NCBI GenBank assembly: GCA_964420405.1
Contig: CAYQTL010000023.1
Span: 1 to 56,244 of the forward strand
Source of the DNA: CAYQTL01 sp964420405
GTDB lineage: Bacteria > Acidobacteriota > Thermoanaerobaculia > Thermoanaerobaculales > Sulfomarinibacteraceae
Direction: 5' to 3'
DNA length: 56,244 nt
The translations under genes and the position numbers were made by a program. The notes under the pieces were generated by a model, which saw nothing but the letters and a program-made list of their open reading frames with translations, was not told where the DNA came from and searched no databases. Numbering within the stretch: the stretch's first letter is position 1; each line of letters opens with the position of its first letter. This document shows positions 35,850 through 44,137 of this stretch, piece after piece.

Positions 35850-36434
35850 CTAGCGCCGTCGCAGCTCGTACAGGACCTGCTTGGCGACTGCCTTGAGGGT
35901 CTCGAAGACGCCCATGCCCTGGGTGGCGATCGCCTCGAAGGTCGGCTCCCCCTTGAGGTTGAGCACCCGGTACATCTCGTCCACCGGGACCGCGCTCGGC
36001 AGGTCGCGCTTGTTCAGCTGCAGGACGTAGGGGATCGCCTTGAGATCGAAGCCGTTCTCCCGCAGGTTGTCGTCGAGGTTGCGCAGCGACTCGGAGTTGG
36101 CGTCCATCCGCGCCTCCTGCGAGTCGGCCACGAACACCACGCCGTCGACGCCTTTCAGGATCAGCTTGCGGCTGGCGTCGTAGAACACCTGACCGGGGAC
36201 GGTGTAGAGGTGGAACCGGGTCTTGAAGCCGCGCACCGAGCCGAGATCGAGGGGCAGGAAGTCGAAGAACAGCGTCCGGTCGGTCTCGGTGGCGAGCGAG
36301 ATCAACTTGCCCTTCTGCTGGGGGTTCGACTTCTCGTAGATGTACTGCAGGTTCGTGGTCTTGCCGCACAGACCAGGACCGTAGTACACGATCTTGACGT
36401 TGATCTCGCGGGCGGCGTAGTTGATGAAGCTCAT
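35850..36434 (-). CDS. mglA: Ras-like GTPase MglA
   Basis: MglA is a small GTPase that marks the leading pole and directs motility or polar assembly, switched off by MglB. At 194 residues it matches the family. The P-loop is YYGPGLCGKTTNLQYIY, the switch II region has the MglA-type YTVPGQVFYDASRKLIL, and LNKRDLP is the guanine-specificity motif. The start overlaps the stop of mglB (36431-36434). It converges on radA. No pilus or gliding genes are in the window, so its process here is not shown. Confidence 0.95.
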   Translation of the reverse strand: MSFINYAAREINVKIVYYGPGLCGKTTNLQYIYEKSNPQQKGKLISLATETDRTLFFDFLPLDLGSVRGFKTRFHLYTVPGQVFYDASRKLILKGVDGVVFVADSQEARMDANSESLRNLDDNLRENGFDLKAIPYVLQLNKRDLPSAVPVDEMYRVLNLKGEPTFEAIATQGMGVFETLKAVAKQVLYELRRR

Positions 36435-36919
36435 TCGGAGAACAGCGCGTCGATGTCGTCGTCGGTGATCTCGGCGAACGGCGAGGCCATCTCGGCGGCG
36501 CCGACCTCGGCGGCCTTGGCCTCCATCTCGCCGAGAATGCGCTCGATGTCCCCCGACGCCTTGCGTACCCGGAGCCGCACGAGGCCGAGGGAAGAGCGCT
36601 CGTCGAAGATCACCACCAGGATCAGCCGCTGGCCGACGATCGAGATGTGGATGTTGTCCTTGCGACCCTCGTGGAAGAGGATCGAGAACTCCTTCTCGCC
36701 GATCAGCTTGGCCAGACCGTCGGTGGCGGCGACGTTGCCGGCGGTGAGCGATGCGAGGGAGGTCGTGTCGACGAGGTCGATCTCGCCGGCACCGGCGATC
36801 TGCTGGCCGTTCTTGTCGACCAGGAACACGATCTTGGCGCTCGAGTCCACCCGCAGCCGGTTGAGCAGCCGCTGGATCCGCTCGAACTCCTCCTCGTACA
36901 TCACCAGGTTCGACTGCAA
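36431..36919 (-). CDS. mglB: Roadblock/LC7 protein MglB
   Basis: MglB is the GTPase-activating partner of MglA. The 162 residues contain a roadblock/LC7 domain: EEFERIQRLLNRLRVDS, IVFLVDKNGQQIAGAG, DTTSLASLTAGNVAATDGLA, and FHEGRKDNIHISIVGQRLI. An acidic C-terminal tail ends in DDDIDALFSE. The start is TTG 36919, after GGAGGGGG, or ATG 36901. A TAGAAC -10-like box lies upstream. It is translationally coupled to mglA. Its position directly after recR on the same strand suggests possible read-through. Confidence 0.93.
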   Translation of the reverse strand: MQSNLVMYEEEFERIQRLLNRLRVDSSAKIVFLVDKNGQQIAGAGEIDLVDTTSLASLTAGNVAATDGLAKLIGEKEFSILFHEGRKDNIHISIVGQRLILVVIFDERSSLGLVRLRVRKASGDIERILGEMEAKAAEVGAAEMASPFAEITDDDIDALFSE

Positions 36920-37010
36920 CGGGCCAACCCCCTCCGATCACTCGTTCTAGCACAGTCGCAGGGTGCAGGCAAGCAGCTGCGACCGTCCCGCCCGTCACCG
37001 CCGGCGACAC

Positions 37011-37610
37011 TCACAGCCGCCGCCGCAGCTCGAGAGCCCGGGCCAGGGTGACGCGGTCGGCGGTCGCCACCTCGCCGCCGACCGGGATCCCCGAGGCGGG
37101 CCGGCTGACCTCGACCCCGAGGGGTTGCAGCCGGCGGGCGATGTAGTGGGCGGTGGTCTCCCCCTCGACGGTCGGGTCGCACGCCAGGATCACCTCCCGA
37201 ACCTCGCCCGACCGGCACCGCTCGAGCAGCGCGTCGACCGTCAGATCCTCCGGCCCGATCCCGTGCAGCGGAGACAGGTGCCCGAGCAGGGCGTGGTACA
37301 GCCCCCGGTACTCGCCGGTGGCCTCCACCGCCCAGGCGGTGGTCGGCGACTCCACCACCAGGATCAGCGATCGGTCCCGCCCCTCGTCGCTGCACACCGG
37401 GCAGACCTCTGCCTCCGTCAGCAGTGAGCAGGTCCGGCACATCCCGACCCGGTCGCGCAGCCCCACCAGTGCCGCCGCGAGCTCGTCGACCCGCTCGCGG
37501 GGCCACGCCAGCAGCTGCTCCACGAGCTGGCCCGCGGTGCGGGGTCCGATCCCCGGCAGCCGCCGCAGCTGCTCGACGAGCGCCCGCACGGCCGCCGGCC
37601 TCAGCTCCAC
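37011..37610 (-). CDS. recR: Recombination protein RecR
   Basis: RecR works with RecF and RecO to load RecA at gaps. The 199 residues have the helix-hairpin-helix LRRLPGIGPRTAGQL, a C4 zinc site MCRTCSLLTEAEVCPVC, and a TOPRIM domain (LILVVESPTTAWAVE, VILACDPTVEGETTAHYIA). The C-terminal Walker-like SRPASGIPVGGE is present. The start is GTG 37610, 2 bp after dnaX. The nucleoid protein gene ybaB, commonly between dnaX and recR, is absent. Confidence 0.96.
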   Translation of the reverse strand: MELRPAAVRALVEQLRRLPGIGPRTAGQLVEQLLAWPRERVDELAAALVGLRDRVGMCRTCSLLTEAEVCPVCSDEGRDRSLILVVESPTTAWAVEATGEYRGLYHALLGHLSPLHGIGPEDLTVDALLERCRSGEVREVILACDPTVEGETTAHYIARRLQPLGVEVSRPASGIPVGGEVATADRVTLARALELRRRL

Positions 37611-37612
37611 CG

Positions 37613-39187
37613 TCAGGCCCCGCCGTCCGGCGACGGGCCGGGATCCGGCCGGATCCGGGTCACCTCGCCGCCGAGGACGTCGAGGACGAGACGCACGCCC
37701 TCGTCCTGCCGGACCTGCCGCTCGAGGGTGTCACCTCCATCGGGACCGCCGTCACTCGTCACCAGCAGACGCTCGACCTCGGGCCACAGCCGGCGGCACG
37801 CCGATCGGACCGCCTCGGCGGCGTCGGCCGTCTCCAGGATCCGGGCGAAGGGCCGTTCGTCGGCGCCGAACGCCAGCCCGACGGTGGTGCCGTCGCGGCT
37901 GAGCTGGGCCCGCTCGACGGCGCTCGCCAGCCGTGGCCGGTCGTCCTCCCACAGGGCGTGGGCGAGCCGGCCGCGGTCGTCGGAAGGCGGCGGCCCACCT
38001 CCGCCTCCGGGGGCGGCCTCCGGCGCGGGCGTGGCGCCGGCCGGACCCCGGGGTGCGTCGGCCGGCCCCACGTCGGTGTCGAGCATCGCCTCCAGCCGCC
38101 GGATCGCGGGCCAGCGACCGAGCCGCAGCGCCGCCACCTCGAGCGCCAGCTCGCGGTGGGTGGCGTCCCGGACCAGGCCCTCGTGCTCGACCCACAGCCC
38201 GAGCATGCGCGCCAGCGCGCCCGCGCCGAGCTCGCTGGCGAGGGGCGCGATCTGCTCCCGCTGGTCGGCCGTCAGCTCGCTCTCGAGCCCCGGGTCCACC
38301 GCCAGGTGCAGCAGCCCCCGCAGCACCCGGCCGATCTCGTCGAACACCACCGCCGGGTCGTGCCCGGCCTCGAGCTCGGTCCGGATCGCCGCGAGCGCCG
38401 CGGCCGCGTCGCCGGCGGCGAGCCGTCCCACCAGCGTGGTGACGACTTCGAACCGCGGCACGCCGAGCACCGCGGCCACCGCCTCCTCGTCGACCCGTTC
38501 GCCGGAGAAGGCCCGCAGCTGGTCGAGCAGGGACAGGCCGTCCCGCACGCTGCCCTGGGCGGCGCGGGCGATCGTGCCCGCCGCCGCCGCCGTCAGCTCG
38601 AAGCCTTCGTCGGCGGCGATGCGCTCCAGGTGGGCGCGGATCGTGTCCGCCGCCACCGGCCGGAACTCGAGCTGCTGGCAGCGGGACAAGATCGTCGCCG
38701 GGACCCTGTGGCGCTCGGTGGTCGCGAGCACGAACAGGATGTGCGGCGGCGGCTCCTCGAGGCTCTTCAGCAGGGCGTTGAACGCCTCGCGGGTGAGCAT
38801 GTGGACCTCGTCGATGATGATCACCCGGTTGCGGTCCCGCGCCGGCCGGTACCGCAGCAGCTCCTTGAGCTGGCGCACGTCGTCGATGCCGCGGTTCGAC
38901 GCGCCGTCGAGCTCGACCACGTCGAGGCTTCCGCCGCCGGCGATCTCACGGCACGAGTCGCACTCGCCGCACGGCTCCGCGGTCGGACCCCGGACGCAGT
39001 TGACGGCCTTCGCGAGCAGCCGTGCGACGGTCGTCTTGCCGACCCCGCGCAGCCCGGAGAACAGGTAGGCGTGGCCGAGGGTGTCACCTTCGACGGCGTT
39101 GCGCAGGGTCCGCACCACGCCGTCCTGACCGAGAAGGTCGTCGAACCGCTGCGGCCGCCACGTACGGGCCAAGACGCTGTAGGCCAT
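37613..39187 (-). CDS. dnaX: DNA polymerase III subunit gamma/tau
   Basis: DnaX is the clamp-loader ATPase that opens the beta clamp and couples polymerases. The 524 residues begin MAYSVLARTWRPQRFDDLLG. The product carries Walker A GLRGVGKTTVARLLAKA, zinc-binding cysteines in CVRGP...CGECDSC, Walker B VIIIDEVHML, the sensor 1 region LFVLATTERHRVPATILSRC, and domain III. The Pro/Gly-rich tail is tau-like. A TACGAT box lies 8 nt before the ATG, giving a nearly leaderless mRNA. No programmed-frameshift signal was recognised. Confidence 0.95.
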   Translation of the reverse strand: MAYSVLARTWRPQRFDDLLGQDGVVRTLRNAVEGDTLGHAYLFSGLRGVGKTTVARLLAKAVNCVRGPTAEPCGECDSCREIAGGGSLDVVELDGASNRGIDDVRQLKELLRYRPARDRNRVIIIDEVHMLTREAFNALLKSLEEPPPHILFVLATTERHRVPATILSRCQQLEFRPVAADTIRAHLERIAADEGFELTAAAAGTIARAAQGSVRDGLSLLDQLRAFSGERVDEEAVAAVLGVPRFEVVTTLVGRLAAGDAAAALAAIRTELEAGHDPAVVFDEIGRVLRGLLHLAVDPGLESELTADQREQIAPLASELGAGALARMLGLWVEHEGLVRDATHRELALEVAALRLGRWPAIRRLEAMLDTDVGPADAPRGPAGATPAPEAAPGGGGGPPPSDDRGRLAHALWEDDRPRLASAVERAQLSRDGTTVGLAFGADERPFARILETADAAEAVRSACRRLWPEVERLLVTSDGGPDGGDTLERQVRQDEGVRLVLDVLGGEVTRIRPDPGPSPDGGA

Positions 39188-39570
39188 GGAGAGGTATCGT
39201 AGCGGATCGGGGGCCGCGGCGTGACCCTTCCGCGGGAGCTCCCGCGCGATCCCGATGCCGCTGCGCTGCGCGATGACGCCGCCACCGGCCGGCCGCTGCC
39301 GTCTGCCGCTGCTCGCAGTGGCTGCCATCTCTCGGAGGCCGAGCTGCTGTACCGGGCACGGGCGCGGACGTTGACGTGGGATCATCTCGTCGGGATCGGG
39401 ATCGGGATCGGGATCGGGATCGGGAGGGGGAGGGCGATCGGGATCGTCCGGCTCCGATCGCCGGTCAACCCCGGCCGTGCGCCGTCGTATGACCCTGTGG
39501 CATGACGCACTCCGGGCCGCAGTGGTAAGGTGTGCAGATGCCAGAGGACAGCCAGCCAAGGAGGTTTCCG
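39188..39570. other. Gene-free stretch between dnaX and the secreted-protein gene
   Basis: 383 bp between divergent genes without a supportable gene. It contains the longest hexamer array of the window (39385-39433), the short-leader dnaX promoter at its left end, and a TAAGGT box near 39526-39531 for the rightward gene. A frame crossing it gives only an artificial Gly-Ile repeat from the array. Confidence 0.6.
39385..39433 (+). repeat. Longest GGGATC hexamer array
   Basis: GGG tracts recur every 6 bp (39391, 39397, 39403, 39409, 39415, 39421) with ATC loops, followed by two more G-runs (39425-29, 39431-33). It follows CTCGTC, as in the other arrays. It has strong G-quadruplex potential on the plus strand and lies in a divergent intergenic region. 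Confidence 0.85.
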
Positions 39571-40746
39571 ATGCGCCGCTCGCTCTCCGCCATCGTCGCC
39601 CTGTGCGCCGCCGCGGCGACGCCCGCCGCCGCCCTGTCCCCCGGGGACACCGTGCTCGTGCCGGCCGCCGGGCGGGTCAACGAGTTCGTCACCGACCTGT
39701 ACGTCGCCAACCCCGGCGACACCACCGTCCAGGCGACGGTGTACTGGCTCGAGCGGGACCAGGACAACAGTGCCCTCGACACCTCGTTCGACCTCGACAT
39801 CCTGCCGGGCGAGACCGCGGTCCTGGCCGACGTCATCTTCGAGGACTTCGGCCTCACGGAGGGCGCCGGGGCGTTCCTCGTGGCTGCGAACGACGACGTG
39901 GTGGTCAACTCCCGGATCTACGCCGTCGCCGGCGGAGCGACCTTCGGCCAGGGGTTCGAAGGGGTGCCGGCGCCGTTGGCCACCCAGAGCGGGGGCTCCG
40001 CGTTGGTCGTCGGTCTGTCCCAGAACGCGAGCTTCCGCAGCAACGTGTACGCCCTCGCCGGCGACGCCGGCGTCGCCATGACCCTGCGGCTGCTCGACCC
40101 GTCGGGGGTCGAGCTCGCCTCGCGGCAGCTCGCCCTGGACGGCTACGAGCCGTACCTGCAGCGGGTCGACCGGGTGTTCAACGGCCTCGCCGACTTCGAC
40201 GACGGCACCCTGCAGGTGGAGGTCACGGCCGGCGCCGCGGTGGTGGGCGCCTCCAAGGTCGACAACCAGTCCACCGACCCCACCACCCTCGAGTCGTCGG
40301 TCGCCTCCGGCGGCGCAGCGGCGGTTTCGGACGGCACCTACCAGATCGCCATGTACGACAGCGCGGGCTTCGCCTCGGGCGGCAACGTGGTGATCTCGGG
40401 CGGCGAGGTGGAGGCGATCAACGGCACCTACACCAACTGGGACAAGCTCGACGGCGGCGAGCCGGCCTGCACCCTGATCTTCCAGTGGGGCGACTCCCTC
40501 GCGCCGACCCCCCTCGACGACTTCGAAACCGGCGTCACCTTCGAGGACGACTACACCAGCACCGGCAGCGGCCGCATGACCTGGACCGTCCAGCTCACCC
40601 GCAACGACGACAACCTCGGCCTGGTCGGGACGATCGACGCGGTCGGCGCCGACTTCCCGTCCGACCCCGACCCGGCGTTCGACCAGTCGGGCTGCAACGG
40701 CACCTTCCCGACGCAGACCCTGCTCGGCGGCACGTTCGCCGACTGA
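39571..40746 (+). CDS. Secreted protein with FGQG/FRSN module
   Basis: The 391-residue product starts with a signal peptide (MRRSLSAIVALCAAAATPAA). An AAGGAGG ribosome binding site precedes the ATG. Residues about 25-245 form an extracellular module with VTDLYVANPGD, NSRIYAVAGGATFGQGFEG, LVVGLSQNASFRSNVYAL and GASKVDNQSTDP. The same pattern occurs twice in the large propeller protein at 49188-53507. The remaining 140 residues are a Thr/Gly/Asp-rich beta domain (MTWTVQLTRNDDNLGLVG) with two cysteines near its ends. It is likely exported by Sec. Function is unknown. Confidence 0.8.
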   Translation: MRRSLSAIVALCAAAATPAAALSPGDTVLVPAAGRVNEFVTDLYVANPGDTTVQATVYWLERDQDNSALDTSFDLDILPGETAVLADVIFEDFGLTEGAGAFLVAANDDVVVNSRIYAVAGGATFGQGFEGVPAPLATQSGGSALVVGLSQNASFRSNVYALAGDAGVAMTLRLLDPSGVELASRQLALDGYEPYLQRVDRVFNGLADFDDGTLQVEVTAGAAVVGASKVDNQSTDPTTLESSVASGGAAAVSDGTYQIAMYDSAGFASGGNVVISGGEVEAINGTYTNWDKLDGGEPACTLIFQWGDSLAPTPLDDFETGVTFEDDYTSTGSGRMTWTVQLTRNDDNLGLVGTIDAVGADFPSDPDPAFDQSGCNGTFPTQTLLGGTFAD

Positions 40747-40780
40747 CGACCGCGGCCATCGGCCGCCACCGCATGACACC

Positions 40781-40805
40781 GCGCCCCCGGCCGCCCCGGG
40801 GGCGC
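40781..40805. terminator. Hairpin between convergent genes
   Basis: A perfect 10-bp stem GCGCCCCCGG/CCGGGGGCGC with a 5-nt loop lies 34 bp after the secreted-protein gene and 8 bp from the end of the convergent antiporter gene. It lacks a U-tract, so it is a possible bidirectional terminator of unproven efficiency. Confidence 0.5.
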
Positions 40806-40813
40806 TCGTCGTC

Positions 40814-42097
40814 TCACCGGTCCCGGGCCTCGCCGCTCGAGCGCAGCGCGCGCTCCCACAGCACCGGGCCGACCAGCTGGTTGACGACCACGGCCGCCAC
40901 CACCAGGGTCGCCAGGAGCTCGCCGATCTCGGGCAGGTCGCGGCGGATCCGGGCGGCGAACCCGAGCGACAGGCCGGCCTGGGCGACGAAACCCATCCAG
41001 CCGTAGCGGACGACCGCCGGCCCGGCGCCCGACCACGCCGCCGGAAGGCGCGTCGCCAGCCAGGTGACGCCGAGGCGCAGCACCACGTACGCCCCGGCGG
41101 GCAGCCACACCGCCGGAACCGAGGAGACGTCGAGGCCGGCGCCGACGAGCGCGAAGAACACCACGTAGATCGGCGGCGACGCCTGCTCGAGGGCGGCGAC
41201 GAACCCCTCAGCCGCCCGCGGGAAGAGGTTGCGGACCGTGAACCCGGCCGCCATGCAGACCAGCAGGTGCTCGAGGTCCGACGCGTGGCCGATCTCGGTC
41301 GACACCAGCGCCAGCAGGAGCACCGTCAGCTGCAGGTGGCGGCCGACCCGCGCCAGGTACAGCCCCAGCAGCAGCCCGAGCACGGCGCCGACCGCCAGCG
41401 ACGCCACGATCTCCAGGCCGACGCCCCGCAGCAGCCCGAGGCCCACCGGCGTCCCCTCGACCCACGCCCGCGCCACCGCCTGGGCCCACGCGAACATCAG
41501 CAGGATCACGAGGTCCTTGAGGATGGTGACGCCGAGCACGGTCTGCGTCAGCTCGCCGCGGGCGCGGGTCTCGGTGATGATGGCGACGGTGGTCGCCGGC
41601 GACTTGGCCACCGCCACCACCCCGAGCACCAGCGCCGCCGCAGCCACCTGGCCGGGCGTCAACCCGATGTCCGGCGCCACCGCCGACAGCGCGAGCCAGC
41701 TGATGCCTCCCACCGCGGCGAAGATCCCGACGGAGTGGCTCGCCGTCAGGGCGAGCACCGGACGCAGCCGCTGCCGCAGGATGTCGAGCCGGAACTCGCT
41801 GCCGGCGGTGAGGGCGATCAGCCCCAGGGCGAGCTCCTCGAACAGGCCCAGCACGCGGCCGTCGGCCTCGGTCTCGAGGCCGGCCACGTGGGGTCCCGCC
41901 AGGATCCCGAGCACCAGGTACCCGGTGATCCGGGGCAGGCCGATCCGCGACGCGAGGCCGCCGGCCAGCACGCCGCCGAGGATCAGCATGCCGAGCGCCA
42001 GCACCGCCGAGGCGGCCGGGTCGGTGACCGCCGTGTCGCCGACCTGCCGCGCCGTCCAGGCGACGGCCGCCAGGACCAGGAACAGGGCCCACCTCAC
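40814..42097 (-). CDS. CPA-type cation:proton antiporter-like membrane protein (B)
   Basis: A 427-residue protein with about 12-13 hydrophobic helices, of the Na+/H+ or K+/H+ exchanger type. Family landmarks include RITGYLVLGILAGPHVAGL, GLIALTAGSEFRLDILRQ, KSPATTVAIITETRARGEL, and an ion-site helix VTILKDLVILL with D195 preceded by Lys where Asn, Asp or Gln is usual. The second canonical motif (GGEFAFVL type) is replaced by FVAQAGLSLGFAA. There is no cytoplasmic TrkA-N domain. The GTG start overlaps the upstream antiporter-like gene by four bases (GTGA). The transported ion is unknown. Confidence 0.85.
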   Translation of the reverse strand: MRWALFLVLAAVAWTARQVGDTAVTDPAASAVLALGMLILGGVLAGGLASRIGLPRITGYLVLGILAGPHVAGLETEADGRVLGLFEELALGLIALTAGSEFRLDILRQRLRPVLALTASHSVGIFAAVGGISWLALSAVAPDIGLTPGQVAAAALVLGVVAVAKSPATTVAIITETRARGELTQTVLGVTILKDLVILLMFAWAQAVARAWVEGTPVGLGLLRGVGLEIVASLAVGAVLGLLLGLYLARVGRHLQLTVLLLALVSTEIGHASDLEHLLVCMAAGFTVRNLFPRAAEGFVAALEQASPPIYVVFFALVGAGLDVSSVPAVWLPAGAYVVLRLGVTWLATRLPAAWSGAGPAVVRYGWMGFVAQAGLSLGFAARIRRDLPEIGELLATLVVAAVVVNQLVGPVLWERALRSSGEARDR

Positions 42098-43287
42098 GGC
42101 GCGGTCTCCGGCCCGGCGGCTGCGCCGACGTCCCGGAACAGCCGCCGGCGGATCCACCAGTCCCCCGCCGCGTGGTTGAGCACCATCGCGACCACCGCCG
42201 CCTCGAGCACCCCCGGCGCCGCCAGCGGACCGCTCTCCAGGGCGGCCAGCACCCCCAGCGCCAGCTCTCCCTGCGGCAGCAGGCCGACGCCGAGAGCGGC
42301 CACCGTCACCGGCTGGCCCCGCCGTCGTGCGGTCCGGCCGAGCAGCCACGAGCCGAGAAGCATCGCCGCCGCCCGGGCCGCGACGAGCACCGCCAGGACC
42401 GGCCACGAGAACGCCACGCCGTCGAGCGACGCGCCCACCAGCACCAGCAGCGCGAACAGCAGCGGCCGCTCGAGGGAGTGCGCCGCCCGCAGCACGCGGT
42501 GGGGGAACAGGCAGCGGTTCACCACCACCGCCCCGGCGAGGGCCGCCGCCGGCAGCCCGACCAGGCCGAGCTCGGCGGAGACGCCGGCGGTGACGGCGGT
42601 GGCGCCCACCAGCAGGGTGAGCAGGCGGATGGTGTCCTTCACCCCCCGCACCAGGAACAGCAGCGCGTACCCGATCACCGCGCCCACCGCGACCAGGATC
42701 ACCAGCAGCTGCCAGGTCGGGATCCAGCCGCCTGCGGCGGTCGCCAGCGGGCTCGCCGCCACGCTCGCAACGGCCAGCGCCAGCACCGCCGGGATCCCCG
42801 AGAACGCCATCACGAGCTTGAGCAGCCGCAGCGCGGTCCGGTCGGCCGGAGTCCGTCCGCGGGCGAGGCCCTCCATGGTGCTCGGGCTGGCGATGGTCCC
42901 GACCGCGGCGACCCCGAGCGCCAGGGGCGGGGCGAGGCCGACGGCGAGGCCGACGGCGAGCAGCGTCAGGCCGACGCCGAACGGTACCGCGAGCCCGGCG
43001 ATCCTGTGCCACGGTGCGAGCCCGCGGATCACCCGCAGCTCCACCTGGACACCGAACACAAGCCCGATCCAGGCGAGACCGAGCAGCACCACCGGCCGCA
43101 GCGACGCGAGCACGTCGGCGGGCAGCACCCCGAGGCCGAGGCCGCCCACGAGCACGCCCAGCAGCAGGAAGCCGAGGCCCTCGAGGCCCGGGATCAGCAG
43201 CCCCCGCCGCAGCAGCACGCCCCGCAGGCCGCTGCCGACCAGCGCGAGCGCCACCACCAGCAGGAAGGCCACCGTGCCGTGGAGCAT
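42094..43287 (-). CDS. CPA-type antiporter-like membrane protein (A), catalytic Asp apparently missing
   Basis: A 397-residue protein with about 12 hydrophobic helices. It resembles CPA antiporters in GLEGLGFLLLGVLVGGLGLG, VAAVGTIASPSTMEGLARG and the late motif LLPQGELALGVLAALE. The helix that should carry the ion-binding [N/D/Q]D pair reads LRLLKLVMAFSGIP by my alignment, without an acidic residue. It therefore may not transport alone and could pair with protein B, which it overlaps by four bases. It starts at ATG 43287, 55 bp after the PII-like gene. Confidence 0.78.
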   Translation of the reverse strand: MLHGTVAFLLVVALALVGSGLRGVLLRRGLLIPGLEGLGFLLLGVLVGGLGLGVLPADVLASLRPVVLLGLAWIGLVFGVQVELRVIRGLAPWHRIAGLAVPFGVGLTLLAVGLAVGLAPPLALGVAAVGTIASPSTMEGLARGRTPADRTALRLLKLVMAFSGIPAVLALAVASVAASPLATAAGGWIPTWQLLVILVAVGAVIGYALLFLVRGVKDTIRLLTLLVGATAVTAGVSAELGLVGLPAAALAGAVVVNRCLFPHRVLRAAHSLERPLLFALLVLVGASLDGVAFSWPVLAVLVAARAAAMLLGSWLLGRTARRRGQPVTVAALGVGLLPQGELALGVLAALESGPLAAPGVLEAAVVAMVLNHAAGDWWIRRRLFRDVGAAAGPETAP

Positions 43288-43342
43288 GTCCCAGTCTACC
43301 GGCGGTCGAGGCGGGGTGCGGCGGCCTCGGGTCGGCGTCGTC

Positions 43343-43678
43343 TCAGAACCTGGCGGCCCTCGCCACCGGCACCAGCAGCACCGTGTTGGCCGCCTCGCCC
43401 TCCGCGCGGGCGAGCTCGTCGCCGAGACGCCGGATCGCCTCGACCGCCTGGGCGGCCCTGTCGGCGTCCTCGGCGAGGCACACCACCAGCCGGCAGAAGT
43501 CGATCCCCGCCGGGATCAGGGAGCGCAGGCCGGCGAAGATCGGCAGGTCGCGCTCAAGCAGCTCGAGGCCCGAGCGGCTCTCCACCACCACCGAGTCGGG
43601 CAGCTCCAGCTCCACCAGCACCGAGAGCACCTCGTCGAGCAGCTCCTCCCGGTGGAGGATCGCCAGCAGCAGCTGCAC
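43343..43678 (-). CDS. PII-like small signalling protein
   Basis: The 111-residue protein begins MQLLLAILHREELLDEVLSV and contains DSVVVESRSGLELLERDLPI, LVVCLAEDADRAAQAVEAI and a final strand NTVLLVPV. This beta-alpha-beta-beta-alpha-beta pattern is that of PII-like proteins, which bind nucleotides and control nearby membrane transporters. The classical GlnB T-loop tyrosine is absent. GTG 43678 directly abuts the EIIA stop. Its place between a PTS-EIIA gene and two antiporter genes suggests it regulates transport, an inference from context. Confidence 0.65.
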   Translation of the reverse strand: MQLLLAILHREELLDEVLSVLVELELPDSVVVESRSGLELLERDLPIFAGLRSLIPAGIDFCRLVVCLAEDADRAAQAVEAIRRLGDELARAEGEAANTVLLVPVARAARF

Positions 43679-44137
43679 TCAGACCTCCTCGATGCGGTGC
43701 AGCACCGCGACGAACTCGTCGGCCGAGCGGACGCGGATCAGCTGCTCGAGGGCGTCGCCGCGACGCGCCAGCCGCGCCAGCCGCGCGAGACCCGCGAGGT
43801 GGTCGGCGGCGGTGGAGGCGTCGCCGATGAGGCAGAACACCAGCCGAACCACGACGTCGTCGAGTGCCGGGTAGTCGACTCCGTCCGGGTGGATCGAGGC
43901 CGCCATCGCGAGCCGGCCGAGGCCGGGAATCTGGGCGTGGGGGACCGCCACGCCGCCGCCGATGCCGGTCGAGAGGATCGCCTCCCGCTCGTGCAGCCGG
44001 GCCACCACCGGCGCCCCGTCCGGCACCAGCCCGGCCCGCTGGAAGCGCTCGCCGAACAGCTCGAACAGCGCGTCGCGGTCGGCCACGTCGGGTGAGATCA
44101 GGACGAGCTCGGGTCGGAGTTGCTGCGCGAGTCGCAC
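43679..44137 (-). CDS. PTS EIIA (fructose/PtsN type) domain protein
   Basis: The 152 residues form one PTS EIIA type-2 domain. The phosphorylatable histidine is H67 in GIGGGVAVPHAQ, matching the GIAIPHAR pattern of PtsN and FruA. Stand-alone EIIA domains of this type usually regulate rather than transport sugar, for example through K+ transport. No EI or HPr gene is in the window. The GTG start 44137 has a good GGGGAGAAG ribosome binding site and lies 40 bp inside the end of yidD. The upstream frame extension belongs to yidD territory. Confidence 0.85.
   Translation of the reverse strand: MRLAQQLRPELVLISPDVADRDALFELFGERFQRAGLVPDGAPVVARLHEREAILSTGIGGGVAVPHAQIPGLGRLAMAASIHPDGVDYPALDDVVVRLVFCLIGDASTAADHLAGLARLARLARRGDALEQLIRVRSADEFVAVLHRIEEV

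Noticed and set aside
39385..39433. Hexamer arrays as a CRISPR array
   Set aside because: The units are 6 bp with no unique spacers of 25-40 bp, and no cas genes are in the window.
39221..39505. A 94-codon frame with a Gly-Ile repeat (GIGIGIGIGIG)
   Set aside because: The repeat is the direct reading of the GGGATC hexamer array. No ribosome binding site or homologous domain is seen.
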